Shown in pieces: positions 42,652 through 50,483 of a DNA stretch of 64,000 nt. A program made the position numbers and the translations under genes. Each line of letters opens with the position of its first letter. The first letter of the stretch is position 1. The stretch lies in assembly GCA_009773455.1 (NCBI GenBank), contig WSXU01000015.1, positions 124,001 to 188,000 on the forward strand, in the 5' to 3' direction. The stretch is from Bacteroidota bacterium. GTDB lineage: Bacteria; Bacteroidota; Bacteroidia; Bacteroidales; Lentimicrobiaceae. A model generated the notes under the pieces. That model did not search any database and was not told the DNA's origin. It worked only from the letters and a program-made list of their open reading frames with translations.

Positions 42652-42835
42652 TCAAGATATTTAACTTTAGTTCAATAAACAATTATTTCAGCAAAGACAC
42701 AATGATGTGAAGATTTGATCTGACCCAATCATATTGATTAAGCCAGATGATATAAAATCTTGTTATTCAATCATTAAGCGGTCTTACAAGGTAAAAATTA
42801 AAACAATCAATTTAAAATAACAACGGAGGAACAAT

Positions 42836-43741
42836 ATGGCAATTACCAAACTGGACCAGATGTTTGATGTCCTGAAATCGAAAACAAAGAAAAGACTGGT
42901 TGCGGCTTATGCCAATGACGCACACACCATTGAAGCCGTTGGTGAAGCAGTAGATAAGGGAATCATAGATGGAATCCTTGTTGGCGATGAAGAGACCATG
43001 CGGAAGGTATGCGGACAACTGGGCATCGACCCGGGAAAGTTCAGGCTGGTACACGAGCCAAATGAAGCAAAGGCTGCGGTTGCTGCTGTTAAGCTTGTCA
43101 ACAGCGGTGAAGGCGATCTTCTGATGAAAGGCCTGGTCAGCACCGATAAATACATGAAAGCCATTCTGAACAAGGAAGAAGGCCTTATGGATCCGGGTGC
43201 CGTGCTGAGTCATGTAACCGTAATAGAAAACCCTCTCTATCATAAGCTGCTGATCGTTGGCGACGTTGCCATCATTCCGCTTCCTGAATTCAAACAAAAG
43301 ATTGCCATTTTAAATTACCTTGTTAACACAGCAAAAGCACTGGGACTTGAAAAACCCAAAGTGGCCGTGATTACCGCTTCTGAGCAGGTCCTTGCCGGGA
43401 TGCCTTCGTGCGTTGATGCCGCCCTTTTGTCGAAAATGGCCGACAGGGGCCAGATCACCGGGGCTTATGTTGACGGGCCGCTGGCGCTTGATGCCGCCAT
43501 TGACAAGGAATCCGCTGAGATAAAGAAACTTACCGGTCCCGTTGCCGGAGATGCTGACTGCCTGCTTTTCCCGAACATTGAAGCCGGAAATGTCTTTTAT
43601 AAAACAAACACAAAACTGGCTGGTGCAGAACTTGGCGCTTTTGTTGCCGGAGCAAGGGTTCCCTGTGTTCTGTCATCGCGTGGCGACAGTGCGCAGACCA
43701 AATTATACAGTATCGCCCTGGCCGCTTTAATCGCGAAGTAA
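42836..43741 (+). CDS. ptb: Phosphate butyryltransferase
   Basis: Converts butyryl-CoA (or branched acyl-CoA) and phosphate to acyl-phosphate and CoA. 301 residues, the usual length. Family PTA/PTB fold: AYANDAHTIEAVGEAVDKGI, LLMKGLVSTDKYMKAIL, the HVTVIENPLYHKLL stretch, and C-terminal LLFPNIEAGNVFYKTN. Strong Shine-Dalgarno 5 bp from the ATG. It pairs with buk 25 bp downstream for substrate-level ATP formation. Confidence 0.94.
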   Translation: MAITKLDQMFDVLKSKTKKRLVAAYANDAHTIEAVGEAVDKGIIDGILVGDEETMRKVCGQLGIDPGKFRLVHEPNEAKAAVAAVKLVNSGEGDLLMKGLVSTDKYMKAILNKEEGLMDPGAVLSHVTVIENPLYHKLLIVGDVAIIPLPEFKQKIAILNYLVNTAKALGLEKPKVAVITASEQVLAGMPSCVDAALLSKMADRGQITGAYVDGPLALDAAIDKESAEIKKLTGPVAGDADCLLFPNIEAGNVFYKTNTKLAGAELGAFVAGARVPCVLSSRGDSAQTKLYSIALAALIAK

Positions 43742-43765
43742 TCCACCCAATAAAAATCCAAGAAA

Positions 43766-44842
43766 ATGGAAGAGCTCCGCATTCTGGCCATCAATCCGGG
43801 GTCTACATCGACCAAAATAGCCGTTTTCAGCGGTGCCAATCCGGTTTTTGTCCGGACTATATCCCATTCAGCCGAAGAACTTTCAAAATTCAATAAGATC
43901 ACCGATCAGTATGCATTCCGCAAGGAGATCATCTACAAGCAACTGGAAGAAGCCGGAATTGAGATGGATACTATCCGGGCGGTTGTTGGCCGGGGCGGAC
44001 TGACCAAACCTATTGCTTCGGGAGTTTATGAAGTGAATGAGGCCATGAAACGCGATATGGTCAACAGCCCGATGGGGGAACATGCCAGCAATCTTGGCGG
44101 TTTCATCGCAGATGATATCGCGAAAAGCCTTCCCAATGCCCGGGCTTTTATTGCCGATCCTGTGGTGGTTGATGAACTGGAGCCGCATGCCAGGGTATCG
44201 GGCCATCCTGAATTTCAGCGGATCTCTATATTCCACGCACTTAATCAGAAAGCCACTGCCCGTCAGCATGCCAAGTCAATCATGCGCAGGTATGAAGACC
44301 TCAATCTGATTGTGGTTCATCTGGGTGGTGGAATTACGGTTGGTGCACACCGACATGGCAGGGTGATCGATGTTAACCAGGGACTCGATGGTGAAGGTCC
44401 TTTTTCACCCGAACGCAGTGGTACTTTGCCCTCAGGAGATCTGGTAAGGCTTTGCTTCAGCGGAAAATACACGCAACAGGAGTTGCTGAAGATGATCAAG
44501 GGCAATGGTGGTATGATGGCCTTCCTGGGCACCAACAGCGCTTTTGAGGTTGAAAAACGTGCCGAAGCAGGCGATGAATATGCCAAGTTTATTTTTGAAG
44601 CCATGGCCTACCAGGTCGCCAAAACCATCGGAGCTATGAGCACAGTGCTTAAAGGTGAAGTGGACGGAATTTTAATTACCGGTGGTATAGCCCATGGAAA
44701 ATGGTTTGTAAACCAGGTAATTGAGCGCGTTTACAAAATCGCTCCGGTACATGTGTATCCCGGAGAGGACGAAATGCGCGCGCTGGCCATGAACGGACTG
44801 ATGGTACTGAAGGGCGAGATTGAAGTCAAGGAATACCGGTAG
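43766..44842 (+). CDS. buk: Butyrate kinase
   Basis: Makes ATP and butyrate (or branched-chain acid) from acyl-phosphate. 358 residues, ASKHA fold: phosphate-binding ILAINPGSTSTKIAVF at the N-terminus, VVGRGGLTKPIASGVYEVNE, LIVVHLGGGITVGAHRHG, and the adenosine motif DGILITGGIAHGKWF. With ptb it ends butyrate or isovalerate/isobutyrate fermentation, which fits the branched-chain catabolic genes 3 kb downstream. Confidence 0.95.
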   Translation: MEELRILAINPGSTSTKIAVFSGANPVFVRTISHSAEELSKFNKITDQYAFRKEIIYKQLEEAGIEMDTIRAVVGRGGLTKPIASGVYEVNEAMKRDMVNSPMGEHASNLGGFIADDIAKSLPNARAFIADPVVVDELEPHARVSGHPEFQRISIFHALNQKATARQHAKSIMRRYEDLNLIVVHLGGGITVGAHRHGRVIDVNQGLDGEGPFSPERSGTLPSGDLVRLCFSGKYTQQELLKMIKGNGGMMAFLGTNSAFEVEKRAEAGDEYAKFIFEAMAYQVAKTIGAMSTVLKGEVDGILITGGIAHGKWFVNQVIERVYKIAPVHVYPGEDEMRALAMNGLMVLKGEIEVKEYR

Positions 44843-44846
44843 TGGA

Positions 44847-45001
44847 AGCTCAAAGTAAAAAGTTCCGTTCTGTGGAAGGGATGGTGTTAATTCTGGAAAA
44901 TTACTTTTTACCTGTCTGCCGATTTATCCACCTAAGGTGGACAGGCAGGCTTTAGACTTTTTACTTTGAACTTTGAACTTTTTACTTTAGACTTTTTACT
45001 T
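44847..45001. repeat. ORF-less inverted word-repeat element between buk and the C26 peptidase gene
   Basis: Left arm 44847-44865 (GCTCAAAGTAAAAAGTTCC); right arm 44949-45001, tandem ACTTTTT/ACTTTGA/ACTTTAG words whose complement pairs with the left arm. Between them lies a nested hairpin (44911-44949) with CCTG.CTG and TCCACC arms closing on CCTAAGG. The element starts 5 bp after the buk stop and the right arm covers the stop codon of the convergent gene (44996-44998). It looks like a cassette without its ORF. Confidence 0.5.
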
Positions 45002-46090
45002 GTACACCTCTCCCATCCATTTCCAGATGTTCCGGTTAAATGATTCTCCCTTATTCCCCGGATAGATGTCAATAAATGAGCTGAGTGACGGTTGGTTTGG
45101 TAAACTATGGAATCTGGTTTCAGCCTGATAGAGAAAGGATGGCTCCGGATGAAATTGGAATGCCATTACATGGGGATATTTTTCGTGAACAAGCGCTTCC
45201 ACGACTTTACTGTCCATGCTGGTAGCCGCAATCATCAGACCTTTTCCAATACGGTCTGCTCCCTGGTGATGGCTGCTCAGAACATACGGATGCTCATCAG
45301 ACCCCTGCAATAAAAACTGCATTCTTTCGGGTAGTGTAATTTTTATCCTGTGGAAATACCCCCAGAGCAATTCATCGTCCGTGCCTAAGTTGGTATTATA
45401 ATTCCTGTGCCGGGCGTCGGGGTCGGCCTTCAGTATCTGTTCGGCCGATTTCAGCCCGTAAACCATTGATGGGATATCCTGAACCAGCGTGCCGCCGGTG
45501 GCGACATTCAGGGTTTGCATGCCAAGGCAGATACCCAGTATCCTGTAATCCGGCTTCTGCTCCAGCAGGGGCACATAGTTTTCATCCTGATATCCGCCCA
45601 GAAGGTGAAAAAGAAAAGAGGCCTCAAAGGTGTGGCGATTGTAATCGGTTATCTCTGTAAGTAAGCTTGTTTCCTGCCCGTAAAGTGTTGGTGGTATATC
45701 GGGCCCGCCGAAAAAGATAACACCTTCTGATCCCGAAAAAACCAGGTTAAAATCTTTGGTACAGCTGTTTTCCGAGAAGACAGAATCGCCGGTCTGGTAT
45801 ACACAGGCGTGCAAAAATACATTGGTACGGCCCGATTGACGGATGAAGTCGGCCGAAACGCTGAAATCATAGGCCTGAGAACGGCAATAAAACCCAACCA
45901 GGTTATAATCGTCGGGCAGTGTGAGTATATGATTGTCGATCAGATTAAAGACTGTGCTCAGATTGTTCTCCGTCGGATTCATCAGTACAATACTCCGATG
46001 TCCCAGGGCAGCAGGCGATCCGAAATACTGCTGGGCTGAAAGCGAAACACTGAGCAGTTGAAATATGAAACAAATTGCTGTTTTCTTCAT
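44996..46090 (-). CDS. Class I glutamine amidotransferase-like (peptidase C26) secreted protein
   Basis: About 364 residues from the ATG at 46088-46090, which opens a signal peptide (MKKTAICFIFQLLSVSLSA). An upstream start (46168) would bury the signal. C26 / gamma-glutamyl hydrolase fold: EGVIFFGGPDIPP, nucleophile Cys in RILGICLGMQTLNVATGG, and a His-Glu pair in FQFHPEPSF. Similar to gamma-glutamyl-GABA hydrolases (PuuD), but export is unusual for those, suggesting an envelope or secreted role. Substrate unknown. Confidence 0.82.
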   Translation of the reverse strand: MKKTAICFIFQLLSVSLSAQQYFGSPAALGHRSIVLMNPTENNLSTVFNLIDNHILTLPDDYNLVGFYCRSQAYDFSVSADFIRQSGRTNVFLHACVYQTGDSVFSENSCTKDFNLVFSGSEGVIFFGGPDIPPTLYGQETSLLTEITDYNRHTFEASFLFHLLGGYQDENYVPLLEQKPDYRILGICLGMQTLNVATGGTLVQDIPSMVYGLKSAEQILKADPDARHRNYNTNLGTDDELLWGYFHRIKITLPERMQFLLQGSDEHPYVLSSHHQGADRIGKGLMIAATSMDSKVVEALVHEKYPHVMAFQFHPEPSFLYQAETRFHSLPNQPSLSSFIDIYPGNKGESFNRNIWKWMGEVYK

Positions 46091-46200
46091 TGTCAGGGGT
46101 CTTAGATATTTAAAAAGACGGGATTGGGTTTCATGTTGCCTGTCAGAACTTTCGCCAGAAAGTCTCAACTTAACAAATTAATGTTTTCAGTATTTCAGAA

Positions 46201-46240
46201 AAAACTTTGTGAATCCTGGTGCCTTAGTGCTTTGGTGGCA
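46201..46240 (+). repeat. CTTTGTGAA/CTTAGTG/CTTTGGTGGCA word tract
   Basis: Single copy in the gap between the divergent C26 and MBL genes. Same word family as the arms of cassette 3 (52473-52516 and 52958-53002). Confidence 0.55.
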
Positions 46241-46316
46241 GAAGTATCCAATCAAATTACATTCCGCCAACAAAACCACCCATTCCCTTGTTTAACAGGC
46301 TAAAAATACGAAATCT

Positions 46317-47165
46317 ATGAAGCTTTATGCCATTCCAACAGGAAATCTGAAACTCGATGGTGGCGCCATGTTTGGTGTGGTCCCAAAATCCCTTTGGAGT
46401 AAACACTACCCTGCCGATGAAAACAACCTGATCAATTTATCGATGCGCTGCCTGCTTGTGGTTGATGGGGACAGAAAAATTCTGATCAACAATGGCATCG
46501 GCGACAAGCAGAGTGAGAAGTTTTTCAGCCATTACGATCTGAATGGCGATGATACCCTTTTGAAATCTCTTGCTGATCTTGGCTTCACTCCTGAGCATAT
46601 CACCGACATGTTTCTTACCCACCTGCATTTCGACCATGCCGGTGGAAGCGTTAAATACACCCCCGACCGCAGTGGGTTTGAAACCGTATTTCCGAACGCC
46701 ACCTACTGGATCAGCGCCCCCCAGTGGGAATGGGCCATGCATGCCAACCGTCGCGAAAGCGCTTCCTTTCTGAAAGAAAACATCAAACCCATTGAAGAGA
46801 GTGGAAGGCTGAAGTTGTTCGATTATCCCGGAGAACTATTCCCCGGAATAGAGGTGAGGTTTTACAATGGCCACACCGATGGACAGGCCATTCCGTTTAT
46901 CAAATACAAGGACAAAACCATTGTGTTTACCAGCGACCTGCTACCCACCGCAGCCCACCTCCCTTTGCCCTGGGTGATGAGCTACGACACCCGCCCGCTG
47001 ATAACGCTGGATGAAAAGGAACTTTTCCTTGAAGAAGCTGTTGACAATGGCTATATTCTATTTTTTGAACACGACCTTTATACTGAATGTTGCACGCTGC
47101 AAAGAACTGAAAAGGGAATAAAAACAGACAAGGTGTTTACTTTAAATGAGTTAAGAAGCATTTAA
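46317..47165 (+). CDS. MBL-fold metallo-hydrolase
   Basis: 282-residue metallo-beta-lactamase-fold protein. Metal motif HLHFDHAGG (HxHxDH), later metal His in YNGHTDGQAIPF, Asp in FTSDLLPTAAHL and a C-terminal His in FFEHDLYTE. Cytoplasmic (no signal). Resembles lactonase/quinase-like members with the GIGDKQSEKF opening. Substrate not assignable. Confidence 0.88.
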   Translation: MKLYAIPTGNLKLDGGAMFGVVPKSLWSKHYPADENNLINLSMRCLLVVDGDRKILINNGIGDKQSEKFFSHYDLNGDDTLLKSLADLGFTPEHITDMFLTHLHFDHAGGSVKYTPDRSGFETVFPNATYWISAPQWEWAMHANRRESASFLKENIKPIEESGRLKLFDYPGELFPGIEVRFYNGHTDGQAIPFIKYKDKTIVFTSDLLPTAAHLPLPWVMSYDTRPLITLDEKELFLEEAVDNGYILFFEHDLYTECCTLQRTEKGIKTDKVFTLNELRSI

Positions 47166-47311
47166 TTATAGCCTGATATTTTATATCATCAAGGAATTGT
47201 CAGAAATTCCTTACAGAACCGATCATATCAATAAAGTTAACTATGTAATATAAATTCCATATATTTACTTCTGCTTCAGTTCTCATCAGTTTTATTTAAA
47301 ACATAGCTGCC

Positions 47312-48919
47312 TTGTACCGCATCGAATCAAAAACCGACACAAATTCAGCAGAGTACCGGCTGAATTATGAAGCCTATCAGCTTCTGCTGGGGCAGTTTCG
47401 TAAACGTTTGTCAGAAACCATCCACGGAGCCCCGGAGGCTGCTGTTCAAAAACATAAGGAACGCGGCAAACTGCTTGCCCGCGAACGCATTGATCTCTTG
47501 GTTGACCCTAATACGCCATTTCTCGAACTTTCTGTGATGGCAGCCAACGGCATCCACAACAATGAATTCCCTTCGGCGGGTATAGTCACCGGTATAGGTG
47601 TCATCCATGGCCGTGAAGCCATGATTGTGGCCAACGATGCCACGGTGAAAGGCGGAACCTATGTGGAGGAAACCATCAAAAAGCATGTCAGGGCGCATGA
47701 AATTGCCATGGAAAATCACCTGCCCTGTGTATATATGGTTGACTCGGGCGGGGTATTTCTGCCGGAACAGGCGAAGGTTTTTCCGGATAAATACGATTTT
47801 GGCCGCTTTTTCTTCAACCAGGCGCGTATGTCGGCCGAAGGCATTCCGCAAATTGCCATTGTGATGGGATCCTGCACGGCCGGTGGCGCCTATGTGCCGG
47901 CCATGAGCGATGAAACCATCATCGTCCGCAACCAGGGCACGATATTTATTGGTGGCCCACCGCTGGTTAAAGCCGCCACAGGAGAAGAAGTTACTGCCGA
48001 AGAATTGGGCGGCGCCGATGTACATACCAGTATTTCAGGGGTTGCTGACCACCTTGCGGAAAACGATCAGCATGCGATCCGAATCTGCCGCGATATTTTC
48101 CGCACATTGAAACCAGCCAGCCGTCAGCCACTCGACCTTCAACCCATTGAAGAACCATTTTACAATCCAGAAGAACTCTACGGCATTGCCCCGCTCGATC
48201 TGCGCAAGCCGGTTGACTCAAAAGAAATCATCGCCAGGATTGTGGATGGCAGCCGCTTTCATGAATTCAAGGCACGCTACGCACCTACCCTTACCACCGG
48301 GTTCGCCCATATTATGGGTTTCCCGATCGGGATACTGGCCAACAATGGGGTACTTTTCGGTGAAACGGCTTTAAAAGGTGCCCATTTTATTGAATTGTGC
48401 ACTTCGCGCAATGTTCCCATCCTGTTTTTACAGAACATTACAGGCTTTATCGTTGGCCGTGAATATGAACGCAGGGGCATTGCCCGTGACGGCGCCAAAC
48501 TGGTGCATGCCGTTGCCAATGCCCGGGTGCCTAAGTTCACGGTGGTCTTTGGCGGATCATTCGGTGCCGGTAACTATGCCATGGCCGGACGGGCTTACGA
48601 ACCGCGACTCCTTTTTATGTGGCCCAACGCCAAAATATCAGTGATGGGTGGCGAACAGGCTGCCGGGGTGCTGATCACAGTAAAGGAAGAACAACTGAAA
48701 GCCAAAGGCAAAACCCTACCCGATGACGAACGCGAAGCCCTTCGACAATCCATCCTGAAAAAGTATGAGGAAGAAGGCTCTGCTTATTACAGCACTGCAC
48801 GATTGTGGGATGATGGGATTATTGACCCGGTGGACACCCGTAAGATTCTGGCAATGGGAATTTCAGCTTCGATGAATAAGCATTGGGAGGAGACAAAGTA
48901 CGGGGTGTTCCGGATGTAG
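47312..48919 (+). CDS. mccB: Methylcrotonyl-CoA carboxylase, carboxyltransferase (beta) subunit
   Basis: Leucine degradation: carboxylates 3-methylcrotonyl-CoA together with the biotin subunit at 50484. 535 residues, TTG start. Opening [20 protein letters not shown] and [20 protein letters not shown] match MCC beta rather than propionyl-CoA carboxylase. Also [34 protein letters not shown] and [20 protein letters not shown]. Its partner genes liuC, mccA, the acyl-CoA dehydrogenase and HMG-CoA lyase follow in order. Confidence 0.92.
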   Translation: MYRIESKTDTNSAEYRLNYEAYQLLLGQFRKRLSETIHGAPEAAVQKHKERGKLLARERIDLLVDPNTPFLELSVMAANGIHNNEFPSAGIVTGIGVIHGREAMIVANDATVKGGTYVEETIKKHVRAHEIAMENHLPCVYMVDSGGVFLPEQAKVFPDKYDFGRFFFNQARMSAEGIPQIAIVMGSCTAGGAYVPAMSDETIIVRNQGTIFIGGPPLVKAATGEEVTAEELGGADVHTSISGVADHLAENDQHAIRICRDIFRTLKPASRQPLDLQPIEEPFYNPEELYGIAPLDLRKPVDSKEIIARIVDGSRFHEFKARYAPTLTTGFAHIMGFPIGILANNGVLFGETALKGAHFIELCTSRNVPILFLQNITGFIVGREYERRGIARDGAKLVHAVANARVPKFTVVFGGSFGAGNYAMAGRAYEPRLLFMWPNAKISVMGGEQAAGVLITVKEEQLKAKGKTLPDDEREALRQSILKKYEEEGSAYYSTARLWDDGIIDPVDTRKILAMGISASMNKHWEETKYGVFRM

Positions 48920-48945
48920 GGACGAGGTACGGTTGGTTAATTGCC

Positions 48946-48969
48946 GTGGTCTCGACTCCGCTCGACCAC
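48946..48969. repeat. REP-like hairpin GTGGTCTCGA-ctccgc-TCGACCAC
   Basis: 24-bp imperfect inverted repeat in the mccB-liuC gap, 27 bp past the mccB stop. Small extragenic palindrome; no T-run follows. Confidence 0.5.
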
Positions 48970-48975
48970 CTGAAA

Positions 48976-49056
48976 GACAAGGGGAGAAAGGAATTTCTAA
49001 TGTCTAATTTCTAATGCCTAATGTCTGATGTCTGATGTCTGATGTTTGATGTTTGA
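48976..49056 (+). repeat. Tandem word tract GACAAGG / TTTCTAAT / GTCTGATG / GTTTGATG
   Basis: Short words repeated 2-4 times each. TTTCTAATGCCTAA here is repeated almost exactly at the left arm of cassette 2 (50011-50037), so liuC is bracketed by direct copies. Confidence 0.65.
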
Positions 49057-49164
49057 CACCAAACGGTAAATTTTCAGTATCGTCAGAATTTGAATAATTT
49101 AAACTATTATTCCTGCTTGAAATATTTCGGAATTCAATAAAATTTTTGCGACTTTGCTTCCCCT

Positions 49165-49180
49165 CCTGCCGTCGGGCAGG
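49165..49180. repeat. Short palindrome CCTGCC-GTCG-GGCAGG
   Basis: Perfect 6-bp arms with a tetraloop. Related to the CCTG.CTG palindrome at 44911-44949. Confidence 0.5.
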
Positions 49181-49225
49181 TTTGCGTGAAAGTCGACAGA
49201 ACATCAAACCTTCATCGATAGATAT

Positions 49226-50014
49226 ATGAATAAATACATGACTCTGGAAGTTGAAATCAGAAATCAAACAGGAACCATCTGGCTGAATCGCCCGGATATC
49301 CGCAACGCCTTTAACGAGGTGATGATCGGCGAACTGATCAAGGCTTTTAACGAAGTTTCATCGCTTGAAGAAGTTCGGGTGATTGTGTTGCGCGGGCGGG
49401 GGAAATCCTTCTGCGCCGGAGCCGACCTGAACTGGATGCGCGATGTTGCGACATACAGCTATGAGCAGAACTATAAGGAGAGTCTGCAACTTTCAGACTG
49501 TTTCTATACCATCTACAACTGCCCGAAACCAACCATTGCCGTGGTTCACGGGGCAGCCATCGGTGGCGCCAACGGACTGCTTTCGGCCTGTGATATGGCT
49601 GTTTGCGATGATGAAACTGTTTTTTCACTTTCAGAAGTTAAAATCGGTATCGTTCCGGCCTGTATTTCACCCTATGTGATTAAGCGGGTGGGTGAGTACG
49701 GGGCAAGGGAACTTATGCTGACCGGAAGGCGCATCAAAGGAAAGGAAGCCGAACATTTCAGGCTGGTAAACAAATCGTTGCCTGCTGCTGAACTTGATGC
49801 TTATCTCAGTGATCTTATCGCCCTGCTGATGAGCAGTGGCCCCAAAGCCATGACCCAATGCAAGACCCTGATTGACCAGGTGTCCAACAAAATCACCCTG
49901 GAAGAAGCCCTCGGATACACCGCAAAAATGATTGCCGAAATCCGTGCCTCGGAAGAGGGACAGGAGGGGATGGCTGCCTTCCTTGAAAAACGGATACCCG
50001 GATGGAATATCTAA
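49226..50014 (+). CDS. liuC: Enoyl-CoA hydratase (methylglutaconyl-CoA hydratase)
   Basis: Crotonase-family enzyme, 262 residues. Motifs: GTIWLNRPDIRNAFNEVM, the oxyanion hole segments GKSFCAGADLNWMRD and VHGAAIGGANGLLSACD, and the ETVFSLSEVKIGIVPA segment with the catalytic Glu. Placement between mccB and mccA and the match in style to LiuC/AUH indicates hydration of 3-methylglutaconyl-CoA to HMG-CoA. The stop codon lies within the left arm of cassette 2. Confidence 0.9.
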   Translation: MNKYMTLEVEIRNQTGTIWLNRPDIRNAFNEVMIGELIKAFNEVSSLEEVRVIVLRGRGKSFCAGADLNWMRDVATYSYEQNYKESLQLSDCFYTIYNCPKPTIAVVHGAAIGGANGLLSACDMAVCDDETVFSLSEVKIGIVPACISPYVIKRVGEYGARELMLTGRRIKGKEAEHFRLVNKSLPAAELDAYLSDLIALLMSSGPKAMTQCKTLIDQVSNKITLEEALGYTAKMIAEIRASEEGQEGMAAFLEKRIPGWNI

Positions 50015-50037
50015 TTTCTAATTTCTAATGCCTAAAG
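50011..50037 (+). repeat. Left arm of cassette 2
   Basis: CTAATTTCTAATTTCTAATG then CCTAAAG; complementary to 50444-50471 and a direct relative of 48992-49023. Confidence 0.7.
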
Positions 50038-50085
50038 TACTCATAGTAATTAAATTAGCTTAATGGCAAAGAAAAATTTTTAATT

Positions 50086-50439
50086 ATGAAATCAAAATAC
50101 GATTTACTTGAGCGGACAGCCGTTTTCGGAGAAAGTATTATCACATTCTGCCTTTCGTTGCCAAAAACAGTTATTACTATTCCACTGATCAATCAATTGG
50201 TAAAGTCTGGTACCAGCATTGGAGCCAATTATACAGAAGCAGATAATGCTGAAAGCAAAAAGGATTTTAAACATAAGATTGGAATATGCAGAAAAGAATC
50301 TAAAGAGGCTGGTTTTTTCCTGAGAATGATAAAGACTGCAGTTCCGGAGAAATCAACAGAAGTTGAGATGCTTCTGCAAGAAGCTCATGAATTAAATCTG
50401 ATCTTCAATGCAATCAATCACAATACTCATATTGATTAA
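50086..50439 (+). CDS. Four-helix bundle protein (23S rRNA intervening-sequence protein family)
   Basis: 117-residue helical protein. Family marks: LLERTAVFGESIITFCLSLP, the central LVKSGTSIGANYTEADNAES (equivalent of the 'S..I..N..EA' core), KKDFKHKIGICRKESKEAGF and a C-terminal helix ending NAINHNTHID. No signal or membrane segment. Lower GC than the flanking liuC and mccA genes as judged by eye. It interrupts the leucine operon between liuC and mccA but in the same orientation. Function unknown. Confidence 0.87.
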   Translation: MKSKYDLLERTAVFGESIITFCLSLPKTVITIPLINQLVKSGTSIGANYTEADNAESKKDFKHKIGICRKESKEAGFFLRMIKTAVPEKSTEVEMLLQEAHELNLIFNAINHNTHID

Positions 50440-50443
50440 TTGA

Positions 50444-50471
50444 TTTTAGAAATTAGAAATTAGAAATTTTT
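50444..50471 (-). repeat. Right arm of cassette 2
   Basis: TTTTAGAAATTAGAAATTAG then AAATTTTT; inverted copy of 50011-50037. Confidence 0.7.
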
Positions 50472-50483
50472 GTAATTTAAGAA

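Larger units (their letters stand above)
42433..42835. other. Intergenic region upstream of ptb
   Basis: 403 bp, AT-rich. Holds a full promoter (42588-42619), an inverted repeat at 42633-42651 just after the expected transcription start, and an untranslated leader of about 200 nt ending in a strong Shine-Dalgarno (GGAGGA at 42825-42830). No credible ORF. Confidence 0.6.
48920..49225. other. Repeat-filled gap between mccB and liuC
   Basis: 306 bp, no credible ORF. In order: AGGGACGAGG word, a GTGGTC...GACCAC hairpin (48946-48969), a GACAAGGGGAG word, a TTTCTAAT/GTCTGATG/GTTTGATG tandem tract (48992-49056), a CCTGCC-GTCG-GGCAGG hairpin (49165-49180), and an AACATCAAACC word near 49200 that is complementary to the GTTTGATGTT end of the tract. 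Confidence 0.6.
50011..50471 (+). other. Putative inverted-arm cassette 2 carrying a four-helix bundle ORF
   Basis: Left arm 50011-50037 and right arm 50444-50471 are tandem TTTCTAAT words in opposite orientation; 18 bp (CTAATTTCTAATTTCTAA) are perfectly complementary. The left arm starts within the liuC stop codon and the right arm ends 12 bp before the mccA ATG. One small ORF (50086-50439), same direction as the host operon. See cassettes 1, 3 and 4 for the same design with unrelated arms. Confidence 0.6.

Noticed and set aside
42473-42682. 69-codon minus ORF in the gap before ptb
   Set aside because: AT-rich, no family resemblance, and it overlaps the full promoter of ptb.
48976-49056. 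Word tracts as a CRISPR array
   Set aside because: Repeats are 5-10 nt, contiguous and degenerate; there are no spacers of uniform length and no cas genes.
49004-49267. 87-codon minus ORF across the mccB-liuC gap
   Set aside because: Its sequence is mostly translated word repeats and it overlaps the start of liuC.
50444-50471. Cassette arms as ordinary rho-independent terminators
   Set aside because: Partner arms lie 400-600 bp apart across an ORF; the arms are not GC-rich short hairpins, and they sit inside an operon that must be read through.
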